Part shown: positions 42,515-51,639 of the stretch, piece after piece
Layout: the number at the start of each line of letters is the position of its first letter
Position numbering within the stretch: the stretch's first letter is position 1
From: Maricaulis sp048268525
Lineage (GTDB): Bacteria > Pseudomonadota > Alphaproteobacteria > Caulobacterales > Maricaulaceae
Direction of reading: 5' to 3'
NCBI RefSeq assembly: GCF_048268525.1
Contig: NZ_JBLWVH010000001.1
Span: 124,001-188,000, forward strand
DNA: 64,000 bases
The notes under the pieces: model-generated
What the model saw: only the letters and a program-made list of their open reading frames with translations
What the model was told of the DNA's origin: nothing
Databases searched by the model: none
Position numbers and translations under genes: made by a program

Positions 42515-44122
42515 ATGGCCAAGGACCTCAAAGACTGGAACCCGGAAGATCCGGCGCAATGGGAAAGTGGTGGCCAGTCCATCGCCAATCGCAACTTGTG
42601 GATATCCATTCCGTCATTGTTGTGCGGGTTCGCGGTGTGGCTCTACTGGGGCATCATCACCATTCAGATGATCAATCTGAACTACGGGTTCTCGCAGGCG
42701 GAACTGTTCACCCTGACGGCCATCGCCGGATTGTCCGGTGCTACCCTGCGCATTCCGTCGACCTTCTTCATCCGTCTCGCCGGCGGTCGCAACACCATCT
42801 TCTTTACCACCGCGCTGCTTCTCCTGCCGTCGGCAGGGACCGCGGTCATCCTGCAAAACCCGGATGCGCCCCTGTGGCAATTCCAGCTGATGGCGCTGTT
42901 GTCCGGCTTTGGTGGCGGCAACTTTGCCAGCTCGATGTCCAATATCAGCTTCTTCTTCCCCAAGAAGGTCCAGGGCTACTCGCTCGGCATGAATGCCGGC
43001 CTCGGCAATTTCGGTGTCACCACCATGCAGATCCTGATCCCGCTGGTGATGACCGTCGGCGTGTTCGGCGGCACATCGATGGTGCTCGAGAACACGTCGG
43101 GCACGCTGATCGGTCGGATACCAGCGGGCACCGAAACCTTTCTCCACAATGCCGGCTTTATCTGGGTGGCGATCCTGATCCCGGTTGTCGTGGCAGCCTG
43201 GTTCGGGATGAACAATATCCGCGACGAGCATGTGTCTCCCAATATCGGGTCCCCTGTTGCGGCCTTCGGCAAGATTGCCGGCATGCTCGCGATCGGTCTC
43301 ATCATGGCCGCCGCCGGTCTCTGGCTGATGCTGCCGTCGGACGCCAACGGGTCCGGCTGGGGTGTTTCCAAATGGCTGGTCCTGCCGCTGGTGATTGCGG
43401 CCACGGTGTTCGCACTCAAGGCAATCCCCGGCGCGATCCGCAAGAGCCTCGACCGCCAGTACAAGATCTTCCGCAACACCCATACCTGGGTGATGACGGT
43501 GATCTACACGATGACCTTTGGATCATTCATCGGTTTTGCGGCGGCTTTCGGTCTCGCCATCAAGGTCATCTTCGGCTTCCAGCATATCGAAGTGGACGGG
43601 GTGCTTACGCATGACGTGATCAATGCCAACGGGCCGAGCGCCTTGATGTTTGCCTGGACCGGGCCGTTTATCGGCGCCCTGATCCGGCCGGTCGGTGGCA
43701 AGCTGGCTGATCGGTTCGGCGGAGCGCTCGTTACCCAGGTCATCTCGGTGGTGATGGTCATCTGTGCGCTGGGCGTCGCCTGGTTCATGAAGGCGGCTTA
43801 CGCGTCTGCCACGCCGGAAGTTTTCTTCACGCCCTTCCTGATCCTGTTCCTGGTGCTGTTTGCGGCGACCGGGATCGGCAATGGCTCGACCTTCCGCACC
43901 ATCGCCGTCGTCTTTGACCGCGAGCAGGCCGGTCCGGTGCTTGGCTGGACCTCCGCCGTAGCGGCCTATGGTGCCTTCATCATCCCGCAGGTCTTCGGCG
44001 AGCAAATCCGCGCGACGACGCCGGAATACGCCCTCATCGGCTTCGCCGTTTTCTACACCATCTGTATCGCCATCAACTGGTGGTTCTACCTGCGCCCCGG
44101 CGCTGACGTGAAAAACCCGTAA
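42515..44122 (+). CDS. narK: Nitrate/nitrite antiporter NarK2
   Basis: A 535-residue major facilitator protein of the NarK2 type, which exchanges nitrite for nitrate. Signature blocks are GFGGGNFASSMSNISFFFPKKVQG with GLGNFGV, and GIGNGSTFRTIAVVFDREQAGPVLG near the end. A long periplasmic or cytoplasmic insert (GGTSMVLENTSGTLIGRI) is typical for this type. ATG 42515 is chosen because AAGGA lies about 10 bases upstream; ATG 42506 is nearly on top of that site. In Paracoccus NarK1 and NarK2 are fused; here they are separate genes 84 bases apart. narG follows after 13 bases. Confidence 0.88.
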   Translation: MAKDLKDWNPEDPAQWESGGQSIANRNLWISIPSLLCGFAVWLYWGIITIQMINLNYGFSQAELFTLTAIAGLSGATLRIPSTFFIRLAGGRNTIFFTTALLLLPSAGTAVILQNPDAPLWQFQLMALLSGFGGGNFASSMSNISFFFPKKVQGYSLGMNAGLGNFGVTTMQILIPLVMTVGVFGGTSMVLENTSGTLIGRIPAGTETFLHNAGFIWVAILIPVVVAAWFGMNNIRDEHVSPNIGSPVAAFGKIAGMLAIGLIMAAAGLWLMLPSDANGSGWGVSKWLVLPLVIAATVFALKAIPGAIRKSLDRQYKIFRNTHTWVMTVIYTMTFGSFIGFAAAFGLAIKVIFGFQHIEVDGVLTHDVINANGPSALMFAWTGPFIGALIRPVGGKLADRFGGALVTQVISVVMVICALGVAWFMKAAYASATPEVFFTPFLILFLVLFAATGIGNGSTFRTIAVVFDREQAGPVLGWTSAVAAYGAFIIPQVFGEQIRATTPEYALIGFAVFYTICIAINWWFYLRPGADVKNP

Positions 44123-44135
44123 AGGAAACAGAGAT

Positions 44136-47100
44136 ATGAGCCATCTTCTCGACCGCCTCACATTCTTTGCACGCAAGTCAGAAGCGTTTTCTGACGGGCA
44201 CGGCATCACCACGACAGAAGACCGGAAGTGGGAGGATTCCTACCGCAAGCGCTGGCAGCACGACAAAATCGTACGCTCGACCCATGGTGTGAACTGCACC
44301 GGCTCGTGCAGCTGGAAGATTTACGTCAAGGGCGGGTTGGTGACCTGGGAAACCCAGCAGACCGACTATCCGCGAACCCGTCCGGATCTGCCAAATCACG
44401 AACCCCGTGGCTGCTCACGCGGGGCCAGCTATTCCTGGTACATGTATTCGGGCAATCGCCTGAAATACCCGCTGATCCGGAGCCGGCTGCTGAAAGCATG
44501 GCGCAAGGCGCGCGAGACCCTGACGCCGATGGCGGCCTGGCGGTCGATCCAGGCGGATGCGGAGGTGCGCAAGTCCTACGTCTCCAAGCGTGGTGCCGGC
44601 GGCATGGTTCGCGGCGACTGGGACGAGGTCAATGAGATCATCGCCGCCGCCAACGCCTATACCGCCAAGGAATACGGGCCCGACCGGGTATTCGGTTTCT
44701 CGCCCATTCCGGCGATGTCGATGGTGTCCTACGCGGCGGGCTCGCGTTACCTGTCGCTGCTCGGTGGCGTCTGCATGTCATTCTACGACTGGTATTGCGA
44801 CCTTCCACCAGCCAGTCCGCAGACCTGGGGCGAGCAGACCGACGTGCCGGAGTCAGCGGACTGGTACAATGCAGGCTTCCTGCTGATCTGGGGCTCGAAC
44901 GTGCCGCAGACCCGGACGCCGGACGCACATTTTTATACCGAGGCGCGCTACCGCGGCACAAAGAGCGCGGTGATCTGTCCGGACTATTCGGAAGCGTCCA
45001 AGTTTGGCGATATCTGGCTCAACCCGAAGCAGGGTACAGACGCTGCGCTCGCCCTGGCGATGGGTCATGTGATCCTGCGCGAATACCATCTCGACCGGCA
45101 GGCCGCCTATTTCGAAAGCTACGCCCGCGAAAACACCGACATGCCCAATCTGGTCCGGTTGGAGAAGAAAGACGGCCGCTATGTGCCGGGCCGCCTGCTG
45201 CGGGCTTCGGACTTTGATGGCGATCTCGGTGAGGACAATAACCCCGAGTGGAAGACCATCGCCTATGACCGCACCAGCGGCAGCTATGTGGCGCCGCTGG
45301 GCTCCATCGGCTTTCGCTGGGGTGAAAAGGGCAAGTGGAATCTCGAGCAGCGCACCGGCAAGGGCGACATGGTCGAGCTGGAACTGTCCTTCATCCTCGA
45401 CGACCGGCATGACGAGCAGGTCGAGGTCGGCTTCCCCTATTTCGGCAACAAGCACCACGACCATTTTGCCGGCACGGATCATCCCGATGTCCTGTCGCGC
45501 AAGCTGCCGGCGCGTCGCGTGACGCTGAAAGATGGCGACGCGTTGGTGGTCACGGTGTTTGACCTGATGTGCGCCAATTACGGACTGGATCGTGGCCTCG
45601 GCGGCGATGACGTCGCCCGCGATTATGACGACATGGCGCCGTACACGCCGGCCTGGGCCGAAGCAATCACTGGCGTTGATCGCAAGAAGATCATCGCCAC
45701 GGCGCGGGCCTTTGCCACCAATGCCGAGAAGACCAAAGGCAAGTCGATGGTCATCCTCGGTGCCGGTCTGAACCACTGGTATCACATGGACATGAATTAT
45801 CGGGGGATCATCAATCTCCTGGTCATGTGCGGTTGTATCGGCCAGTCCGGCGGCGGCTGGGCCCACTATGTCGGGCAGGAAAAACTGCGTCCGCAGACCG
45901 GCTGGCAGCCGCTCGCCTTCGCGCTCGACTGGAACCGGCCGCCGCGTCATCAGAACTCGACATCCAACTGGTATGCCCACACCGGGCAATGGCGTTACGA
46001 GACGCTGGCCGTGGATGAGATCCTGTCCCCGACGGCGCCCGAGGGCGACTGGTCCGGGTCAATGATTGACTGGAATGTCCGGGCCGAACGGATGGGCTGG
46101 TTGCCGTCCGCGCCGCAATTGCAGACCAACCCTCTGGAGCTGTCCCGCGCGGCGGCCGAGGCCGGTGTCGATGCCAGGACCTATGTGCTCGACGGTCTGA
46201 AATCCGGTGACGTGAAGATGTCATGCGGGGATCCCGACAATCCGGCCAACTGGCCGCGCAACCTGTTCGTCTGGCGCTCAAACCTGCTCGGTTCATCAGG
46301 CAAGGGGCACGAGTATTTCCTCAAGCACCTGGTCGGTGCCAGCCATGGCGTGCTTGGTCAGGAGGCCGGACCCGAGATGCGTCCGTCCGAGGTCGAATGG
46401 GTGGAAAAATGCCCGGAGGGCAAGCTGGACCTGTTGGTCACCATCGACTTCCGTATGTCCACGACCTGCGTCTATTCCGACATCGTGCTGCCAACGGCGA
46501 CCTGGTACGAGAAGAACGATCTCAACACCTCGGACATGCACCCCTTCATCCATCCGCTGACCGCGGCCACCGATCCGGCCTGGGAAGCGCGCAGTGACTG
46601 GGACATCTTCAAGGGCCTGGCCAAGAAGCTGTCCGAGGTCGCCCCCGAGGAATTGGGCGTTGAAACCGATGTCGTCCTGACGCCCATCCTGCACGACACG
46701 CCGGGCGAAATTGCGCAGCCTTTCGACGTCAAGGACTGGACCAAGGGCGAGATCGAAGCCATTCCCGGCAAGACAATGCCGCAGATCAGTGTGGTCGAGC
46801 GGGATTATGCGAACCTCTACAAGAAGTTCACATCGCTCGGCCCATTGCTGGACAAGCTCGGAAATGGCGGCAAGGGCATCGACTGGAATACCGAGGACGA
46901 GATCGAACACCTTGGCGCCCTGAACGGTGTCGTGCGCGAGGCCGGTGTCTCCAAGGGGCGGCCGAAAATCGAGACCGCGATCGATGCGGCCGAGACCATT
47001 CTGATGTTGGCGCCGGAGACCAATGGCGAGGTGGCGGTCAAGGCCTGGGACGCGTTGTCGAAGAACACCGGGCGGGATCACACCCATCTGGCCGTACCCA

Positions 47101-47873
47101 AGGAAGACGAGAAGATCCGCTTTCGCGATGTGGTCGCCCAGCCGCGCAAGATCATCTCTTCGCCGACCTGGTCGGGCATTGAGAGCGAGGATGTCTGCTA
47201 CAATGCCGGCTACACCAATGTGCACGAGCGCATTCCATGGCGCACGCTGACCGGTCGCCAGCAGCTCTATCAGGACCACAAGTGGATGCTCGCCTTCGGG
47301 GAGGGCCTGTGTGTCTACCGGCCGCCGATCGATACCGCGACCGTGGCGCCGGTGATCAACTCCAAGCCCAATGGCAATCAGCAGATCGTGCTGAACTTCA
47401 TCACGCCGCACCAGAAGTGGGGGATTCACTCCACCTACACCGACAACCTGTTGATGCTGACCCTGTCCCGGGGTGGCCCGATCGTCTGGCTGTCCGAAGA
47501 CGATGCCCGCACAGCGGGGATTGTCGATAACGACTGGGTCGAGGCCTACAACTCGAACGGTGCCCTGGTGGCCCGGGCCGTGGTTTCGCAGCGGATCAAG
47601 TCGGGCACGCTGTTCATGTATCACGCCCAGGAGAAGATCGTGAACGTTCCGGGCTCGGAACTGACCGGTCAGCGGGGTGGCATCCATAACTCGGTCACCC
47701 GGACCACCCTCAAGCCGACCCACATGATCGGCGGCTACGCCCAGCAATCCTACGGATTCAACTATTACGGCACGGTTGGTTCCAACCGCGACGAGTTCGT
47801 CATTGTCCGCAAGATGGACAAGGTCGACTGGCTCGAAGGCCCTGCCGGTGATGAAATGGAGGCAGCAGAATGA
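44136..47873 (+). CDS. narG: Respiratory nitrate reductase, alpha subunit
   Basis: The 1245-residue molybdenum catalytic subunit of membrane-bound nitrate reductase, reducing nitrate to nitrite on the cytoplasmic side. The FS0 cluster ligands are visible near residue 50 in THGVNCTGSCSW, with His in place of the first Cys, and the last Cys in EPRGCSRG. The molybdenum-ligand aspartate lies in the YDWYCDLPPASPQTWGEQTD region near 215. Length and motifs match full NarG. It overlaps narH by 4 bases (ATGA). The bis-MGD cofactor would come from MoaA, MoaD and MobA encoded upstream together with housekeeping enzymes. Confidence 0.97.
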   Translation: MSHLLDRLTFFARKSEAFSDGHGITTTEDRKWEDSYRKRWQHDKIVRSTHGVNCTGSCSWKIYVKGGLVTWETQQTDYPRTRPDLPNHEPRGCSRGASYSWYMYSGNRLKYPLIRSRLLKAWRKARETLTPMAAWRSIQADAEVRKSYVSKRGAGGMVRGDWDEVNEIIAAANAYTAKEYGPDRVFGFSPIPAMSMVSYAAGSRYLSLLGGVCMSFYDWYCDLPPASPQTWGEQTDVPESADWYNAGFLLIWGSNVPQTRTPDAHFYTEARYRGTKSAVICPDYSEASKFGDIWLNPKQGTDAALALAMGHVILREYHLDRQAAYFESYARENTDMPNLVRLEKKDGRYVPGRLLRASDFDGDLGEDNNPEWKTIAYDRTSGSYVAPLGSIGFRWGEKGKWNLEQRTGKGDMVELELSFILDDRHDEQVEVGFPYFGNKHHDHFAGTDHPDVLSRKLPARRVTLKDGDALVVTVFDLMCANYGLDRGLGGDDVARDYDDMAPYTPAWAEAITGVDRKKIIATARAFATNAEKTKGKSMVILGAGLNHWYHMDMNYRGIINLLVMCGCIGQSGGGWAHYVGQEKLRPQTGWQPLAFALDWNRPPRHQNSTSNWYAHTGQWRYETLAVDEILSPTAPEGDWSGSMIDWNVRAERMGWLPSAPQLQTNPLELSRAAAEAGVDARTYVLDGLKSGDVKMSCGDPDNPANWPRNLFVWRSNLLGSSGKGHEYFLKHLVGASHGVLGQEAGPEMRPSEVEWVEKCPEGKLDLLVTIDFRMSTTCVYSDIVLPTATWYEKNDLNTSDMHPFIHPLTAATDPAWEARSDWDIFKGLAKKLSEVAPEELGVETDVVLTPILHDTPGEIAQPFDVKDWTKGEIEAIPGKTMPQISVVERDYANLYKKFTSLGPLLDKLGNGGKGIDWNTEDEIEHLGALNGVVREAGVSKGRPKIETAIDAAETILMLAPETNGEVAVKAWDALSKNTGRDHTHLAVPKEDEKIRFRDVVAQPRKIISSPTWSGIESEDVCYNAGYTNVHERIPWRTLTGRQQLYQDHKWMLAFGEGLCVYRPPIDTATVAPVINSKPNGNQQIVLNFITPHQKWGIHSTYTDNLLMLTLSRGGPIVWLSEDDARTAGIVDNDWVEAYNSNGALVARAVVSQRIKSGTLFMYHAQEKIVNVPGSELTGQRGGIHNSVTRTTLKPTHMIGGYAQQSYGFNYYGTVGSNRDEFVIVRKMDKVDWLEGPAGDEMEAAE

Positions 47874-49396
47874 AAATTCGTGCGCAAATCGGCAAGGTCC
47901 TCAATCTGGACAAGTGCATCGGCTGCCACACCTGCTCCGTGACCTGCAAGAACGTCTGGACCAGCCGCGAGGGCGTTGAATACGCCTGGTTCAACAATGT
48001 CGAGACCAAACCAGGCGTCGGCTATCCCAAGGATTGGGAGAACCAGGGCCGCTGGAATGGCGGCTGGAAGCGCTCCGGCAATGGTTCCTTGCACCCGAAA
48101 ATGGGGTCCAAATGGCGGGTTCTGGCGAAGATTTTCGCCAATCCCGACTTGCCGCAGATCGACGACTACTACGAGCCGTTCACCTTCGATTATGGCCATC
48201 TTCAGTCGGCCAAGGAGTCGAAAGCCTTCCCGACCGCCCGTCCGCGCTCGCTGATCACCGGCGAGCGGATGGAGAAGATCGAATGGGGTCCCAACTGGGA
48301 GGAAATTCTCGGCGGCGAGTTTTCCAAGCGCTCGGAGGACTACAATTTCGAAGGCATCCAGAAGGAGATCTACGGCGAGTTCGAGAACACCTTCATGATG
48401 TATCTGCCGCGCCTGTGTGAGCACTGTCTCAATCCGACCTGCGCGGCGGCCTGCCCGTCCGGAGCGATCTACAAGCGCGAGGAAGACGGCATTGTCCTGA
48501 TCGACCAGGAGAAGTGCCGCGGCTGGCGCATGTGCGTGTCCGGCTGCCCGTACAAGAAGATCTATTACAACTGGTCGAGCGGCAAATCCGAGAAGTGTAC
48601 CTTCTGCTATCCGCGTATCGAGGTCGGCCAGCCGACCGTGTGCTCGGAAACTTGTGTCGGCCGGATCCGCTATCTCGGTGTGATGCTCTATGATGCCGAC
48701 CGCATCGAGGATGCAGCCTCGATGGAAGACGAGAAGGACCTTTACCAGGCCCAGCTCGACATCTTCCTCGACCCGCATGATCCGGAAGTCCAGGCACAGG
48801 CGCGCCGCGACGGCGTGCCGGAAGCCTGGCTGGAGGCGGCCAAGCAATCGCCGGTCTACAAGATGGCGATCGACTGGAAAGTCGCATTCCCGCTTCACCC
48901 GGAATACCGCACCCTGCCGATGGTCTGGTATGTGCCGCCGCTGTCACCGATCAAGAATGCGGCCGAATCCGGCGCCCTCGAATCCGATGGTGAGATGCCG
49001 GACGTCCGTTCCCTGCGCATCCCGCTTCGCTACCTGGCCAATCTTCTGACGGCCGGGGATGAAGCACCGGTCGCACTCGGCCTGGAGCGGATGCTCGCCA
49101 TGCGCGCCTACATGCGCTCGAAAACCGTTGAAGGCGTGATCGACGCCTCTATCGCCGAACGGGTCGGCCTCACCGAGGATCTGATCGAGGACATGTATCA
49201 GATCATGGCGATCGCCAATTACGAGGATCGTTTCGTCATTCCGACCTCGCATCGTGAAGAGGCGGAAGAAGCCTTCGACATTCGCGGCGAGTGCGGTTTC
49301 AGCTTCGGCAATGGCTGCTCGGATGGCGAGAGCAAGGCCTCGCTGTTTGGCAGCCCGCGTCGGCGCGCCCAGGTCACCCCGATGGAGAAAAGCTGA
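47870..49396 (+). CDS. narH: Respiratory nitrate reductase, beta subunit
   Basis: A 508-residue electron-transfer subunit carrying four iron-sulfur clusters. The cysteine groups are CIGCHTCSVTC near residue 16, CEHCLNPTCAAACP, CRGWRMCVSGCP and CTFCYPRIEVGQPTVC. The tryptophan of CRGWRMC is the NarH mark for the 3Fe-4S cluster. It takes electrons from the NarI hemes to NarG. It ends by sharing one base with narJ. Confidence 0.97.
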   Translation: MKIRAQIGKVLNLDKCIGCHTCSVTCKNVWTSREGVEYAWFNNVETKPGVGYPKDWENQGRWNGGWKRSGNGSLHPKMGSKWRVLAKIFANPDLPQIDDYYEPFTFDYGHLQSAKESKAFPTARPRSLITGERMEKIEWGPNWEEILGGEFSKRSEDYNFEGIQKEIYGEFENTFMMYLPRLCEHCLNPTCAAACPSGAIYKREEDGIVLIDQEKCRGWRMCVSGCPYKKIYYNWSSGKSEKCTFCYPRIEVGQPTVCSETCVGRIRYLGVMLYDADRIEDAASMEDEKDLYQAQLDIFLDPHDPEVQAQARRDGVPEAWLEAAKQSPVYKMAIDWKVAFPLHPEYRTLPMVWYVPPLSPIKNAAESGALESDGEMPDVRSLRIPLRYLANLLTAGDEAPVALGLERMLAMRAYMRSKTVEGVIDASIAERVGLTEDLIEDMYQIMAIANYEDRFVIPTSHREEAEEAFDIRGECGFSFGNGCSDGESKASLFGSPRRRAQVTPMEKS

Positions 49397-50097
49397 TGAC
49401 CCTGTCTTTCAAGGTATATGCAGCCCTGCTCAGCTATCCGACCGAGGATATCCGGGCGTCAGCGCCGGCCTTTGCCGACGTTTTGGAGGCGGAGGCCCTT
49501 ATCGCGCCGAAGGAGGGCGCCGGGGTCACGAAATTGATCGAGGAACTCGCCTCGCAGGACCTCTATGAGCTGCAAGCCCGATATGTCGACTTGTTCGACC
49601 GCTCTCGTGCGCTGTCGCTTCACCTGTTCGAGCATGTGCATGGCGAAAGCCGTGACCGTGGTCAGGCAATGGTTGATCTCAAGGCCCTCTATGAGAGCCA
49701 CGGTCTGGAGATCACGGCGAGCGAGCTTCCCGACTTTCTGCCGCTTTTCCTCGAATACCTGTCACAACGACCGCTGGATGAAGCCCGATCCCTTCTGGGT
49801 GAAACCGCGCATGTGCTGGATGCCCTCGCCGAGCGGCTGGGCAAGCGCCACAGCATTTACCAGGCTGTCCTGCTTGATCTGGCGCGGATTGCTGTCCGTC
49901 CGGCGGAGCTGGACAAGTCCGTTGTCGAGACACCGTCCGAGGACCCTCAAACCCTCGAGGCCATCGATCAGGCCTGGGAGGAGGAACAGGTCCAGTTCGG
50001 CCCCGACCCGTCGGCCGGTTGCCCGGTCGCCGAAGACATGCTCACCAAGATGGCGGTCCCCCCTGCCGCCGCTTCCGATGAAGGACGCCGGCCATGA
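49396..50097 (+). CDS. narJ: Nitrate reductase molybdenum cofactor assembly chaperone NarJ
   Basis: A 233-residue all-helical cytoplasmic chaperone of the TorD/NarJ family that helps insert the cofactor into NarG before membrane attachment. Family features include YPTEDIRASAPAF near the start, LFEHVHGESRDRGQAMVDL and LPDFLPLFLEYLS. ATG 49396 overlaps the narH stop (TGATG); the open frame from 49291 is inside narH. It overlaps narI by 4 bases. Confidence 0.95.
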   Translation: MTLSFKVYAALLSYPTEDIRASAPAFADVLEAEALIAPKEGAGVTKLIEELASQDLYELQARYVDLFDRSRALSLHLFEHVHGESRDRGQAMVDLKALYESHGLEITASELPDFLPLFLEYLSQRPLDEARSLLGETAHVLDALAERLGKRHSIYQAVLLDLARIAVRPAELDKSVVETPSEDPQTLEAIDQAWEEEQVQFGPDPSAGCPVAEDMLTKMAVPPAAASDEGRRP

Positions 50098-50798
50098 GTG
50101 ATATCCTCAACTCTGCCCTGTTTGGCATCTATCCCTATATCGCCCTGGCGGTTCTCGTGGTCGGATCGATCATCCGCTACGACCGCGAGCCCTACACCTG
50201 GCGCGCCGGGTCGAGCCAGCTTTTGCGCCGGCGTCAGCTGGTCCTCGGCTCGATCCTCTTCCATGTCGGCGTGTTGGTGATTTTCTTCGGTCACCTTGTC
50301 GGCTTGCTGACACCCATCCAGGTCTTCGATGCGCTGGGGATCAGTCACGGTGCGAAACAGCTTCTCGCGGTCATCGCTGGCGGCGTTGCCGGTGTGATGG
50401 CGCTGATCGGGGCCAGCCTGTTGCTGCACCGCCGACTGTTCGATGCCCGGATCCGTTCGACGACTAGTTTTTCCGATATGGCCATCCTGTTGATGCTGTA
50501 TGCGCAACTCCTGCTCGGCGTCGGTTCGATCGCGGTATCGATGCAACATCTCGACGGTCATGAGATGACCAAGTTCATGAGTTGGGCGCAGGGCATCTTC
50601 ACCTTCCAGCCCGGCGTCGCCGAGCACGTTGCGGATGTGCACTGGATCTTCAAGGCACACCTGGCATTGGGCCTGACGATCTTCCTGGTCTTTCCGTTCA
50701 CGCGACTGGTCCACATGTTCAGCGCACCGGTCCGGTACATTTTCCGCCAAGGCTATCAGGTCGTTCGCCGCAAGCCGAAGAAGGGAGAGGCCCGATGA
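50094..50798 (+). CDS. narI: Respiratory nitrate reductase, gamma subunit
   Basis: A 234-residue di-heme cytochrome b with five membrane helices that oxidises quinol and anchors NarGH. Heme-ligand histidines are seen in FHVGVLVIFFGHLVG and in VHWIFKAHLALGLTIFLVFPFTRLVHM (two pieces of the fifth helix region). Length is normal. Its stop overlaps the parvulin gene start by 4 bases. Confidence 0.95.
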   Translation: MSDILNSALFGIYPYIALAVLVVGSIIRYDREPYTWRAGSSQLLRRRQLVLGSILFHVGVLVIFFGHLVGLLTPIQVFDALGISHGAKQLLAVIAGGVAGVMALIGASLLLHRRLFDARIRSTTSFSDMAILLMLYAQLLLGVGSIAVSMQHLDGHEMTKFMSWAQGIFTFQPGVAEHVADVHWIFKAHLALGLTIFLVFPFTRLVHMFSAPVRYIFRQGYQVVRRKPKKGEAR

Positions 50799-51628
50799 GC
50801 ACAAGCACCCTGATTTCAAGGCCCGCCGAGGCTGTTGTTCCGGTCCGGGTCAATGGTGTCGAGATCTCTGCCGAAGCCATTGCCGCTGAAGCCCAGCACC
50901 ATCCTGCCAAGCGCCCCGAGGCCGCCTGGCAGGCTGCGACCCGCGCCTTGGCAATCCGCGAAGCCTTGCTCCAGCGCGCCCGCGCCCTGGAATTGACGGC
51001 CGAGCCGCTGACGGATGCCGAGGGTCGGCCGGAGGCGCCGGATGACGCATTGATCCGGGTCATGCTGGACGCCGAGGTCAAGACGCCGGAGCCGGATGAG
51101 GCTTCCTGTCGTCGCTATTACGACAACAACCGAGAGAAGCTGCGCGCGCCGGATCTCTATGAGCCGGCCCACATCCTCCTTCAGGCTGATCGTCGGGACG
51201 AGGCGGCATTTGAGCGGGCGTTGACCGAGGCAAGGACGCTGCTGGACACGCTGTGCGACAAGCCGGACCTGTTCGCCCGTATGGCGCGGGACCGGTCGGA
51301 TTGTGCGTCGGCGACCGAAGGCGGGCGTCTGGGTCAGGTCATGCGAGGCCAGACGACACCGGCCTTTGAGGCTGTGCTGGCACAAATGCAGCCGGGCTCC
51401 ATTCATCCCGAACCGGTCGAGACTCCCTATGGCGTGCACATCATCCGGCTCGATCACGCGGTGCGTGGCGAGATCCCGGCGTTCGAACAGGCGCGACCGC
51501 TGGTCGAGGAATTCCTGCGTGATGCCAGCTGGCGCCGCGCTGTCTCGCAATTCATTTCGCTGGTCATCGGAGACGCCGATGTTTCCGGAGTTGATCTCAA
51601 AGGGGCGCAGTCCCCACTCGTTCAATAG
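50795..51628 (+). CDS. Parvulin-type peptidyl-prolyl isomerase of the nar operon
   Basis: A 277-residue protein with a parvulin/PpiC domain at about 123-227 (YEPAHILLQ, GGRLGQVMRGQTTPAFE, ETPYGVHIIRLD) and an N-terminal helical segment like NifM. No signal peptide is seen, so it should act in the cytoplasm. A similar gene follows narI in Pseudomonas aeruginosa and other denitrifiers. A role in NarG/NarH folding is therefore likely by context, though not proven by the sequence. ATG 50795 overlaps narI by 4 bases; an open frame from 50582 lies within narI. Confidence 0.88.
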   Translation: MSTSTLISRPAEAVVPVRVNGVEISAEAIAAEAQHHPAKRPEAAWQAATRALAIREALLQRARALELTAEPLTDAEGRPEAPDDALIRVMLDAEVKTPEPDEASCRRYYDNNREKLRAPDLYEPAHILLQADRRDEAAFERALTEARTLLDTLCDKPDLFARMARDRSDCASATEGGRLGQVMRGQTTPAFEAVLAQMQPGSIHPEPVETPYGVHIIRLDHAVRGEIPAFEQARPLVEEFLRDASWRRAVSQFISLVIGDADVSGVDLKGAQSPLVQ

Positions 51629-51639
51629 GAACCCATGTC

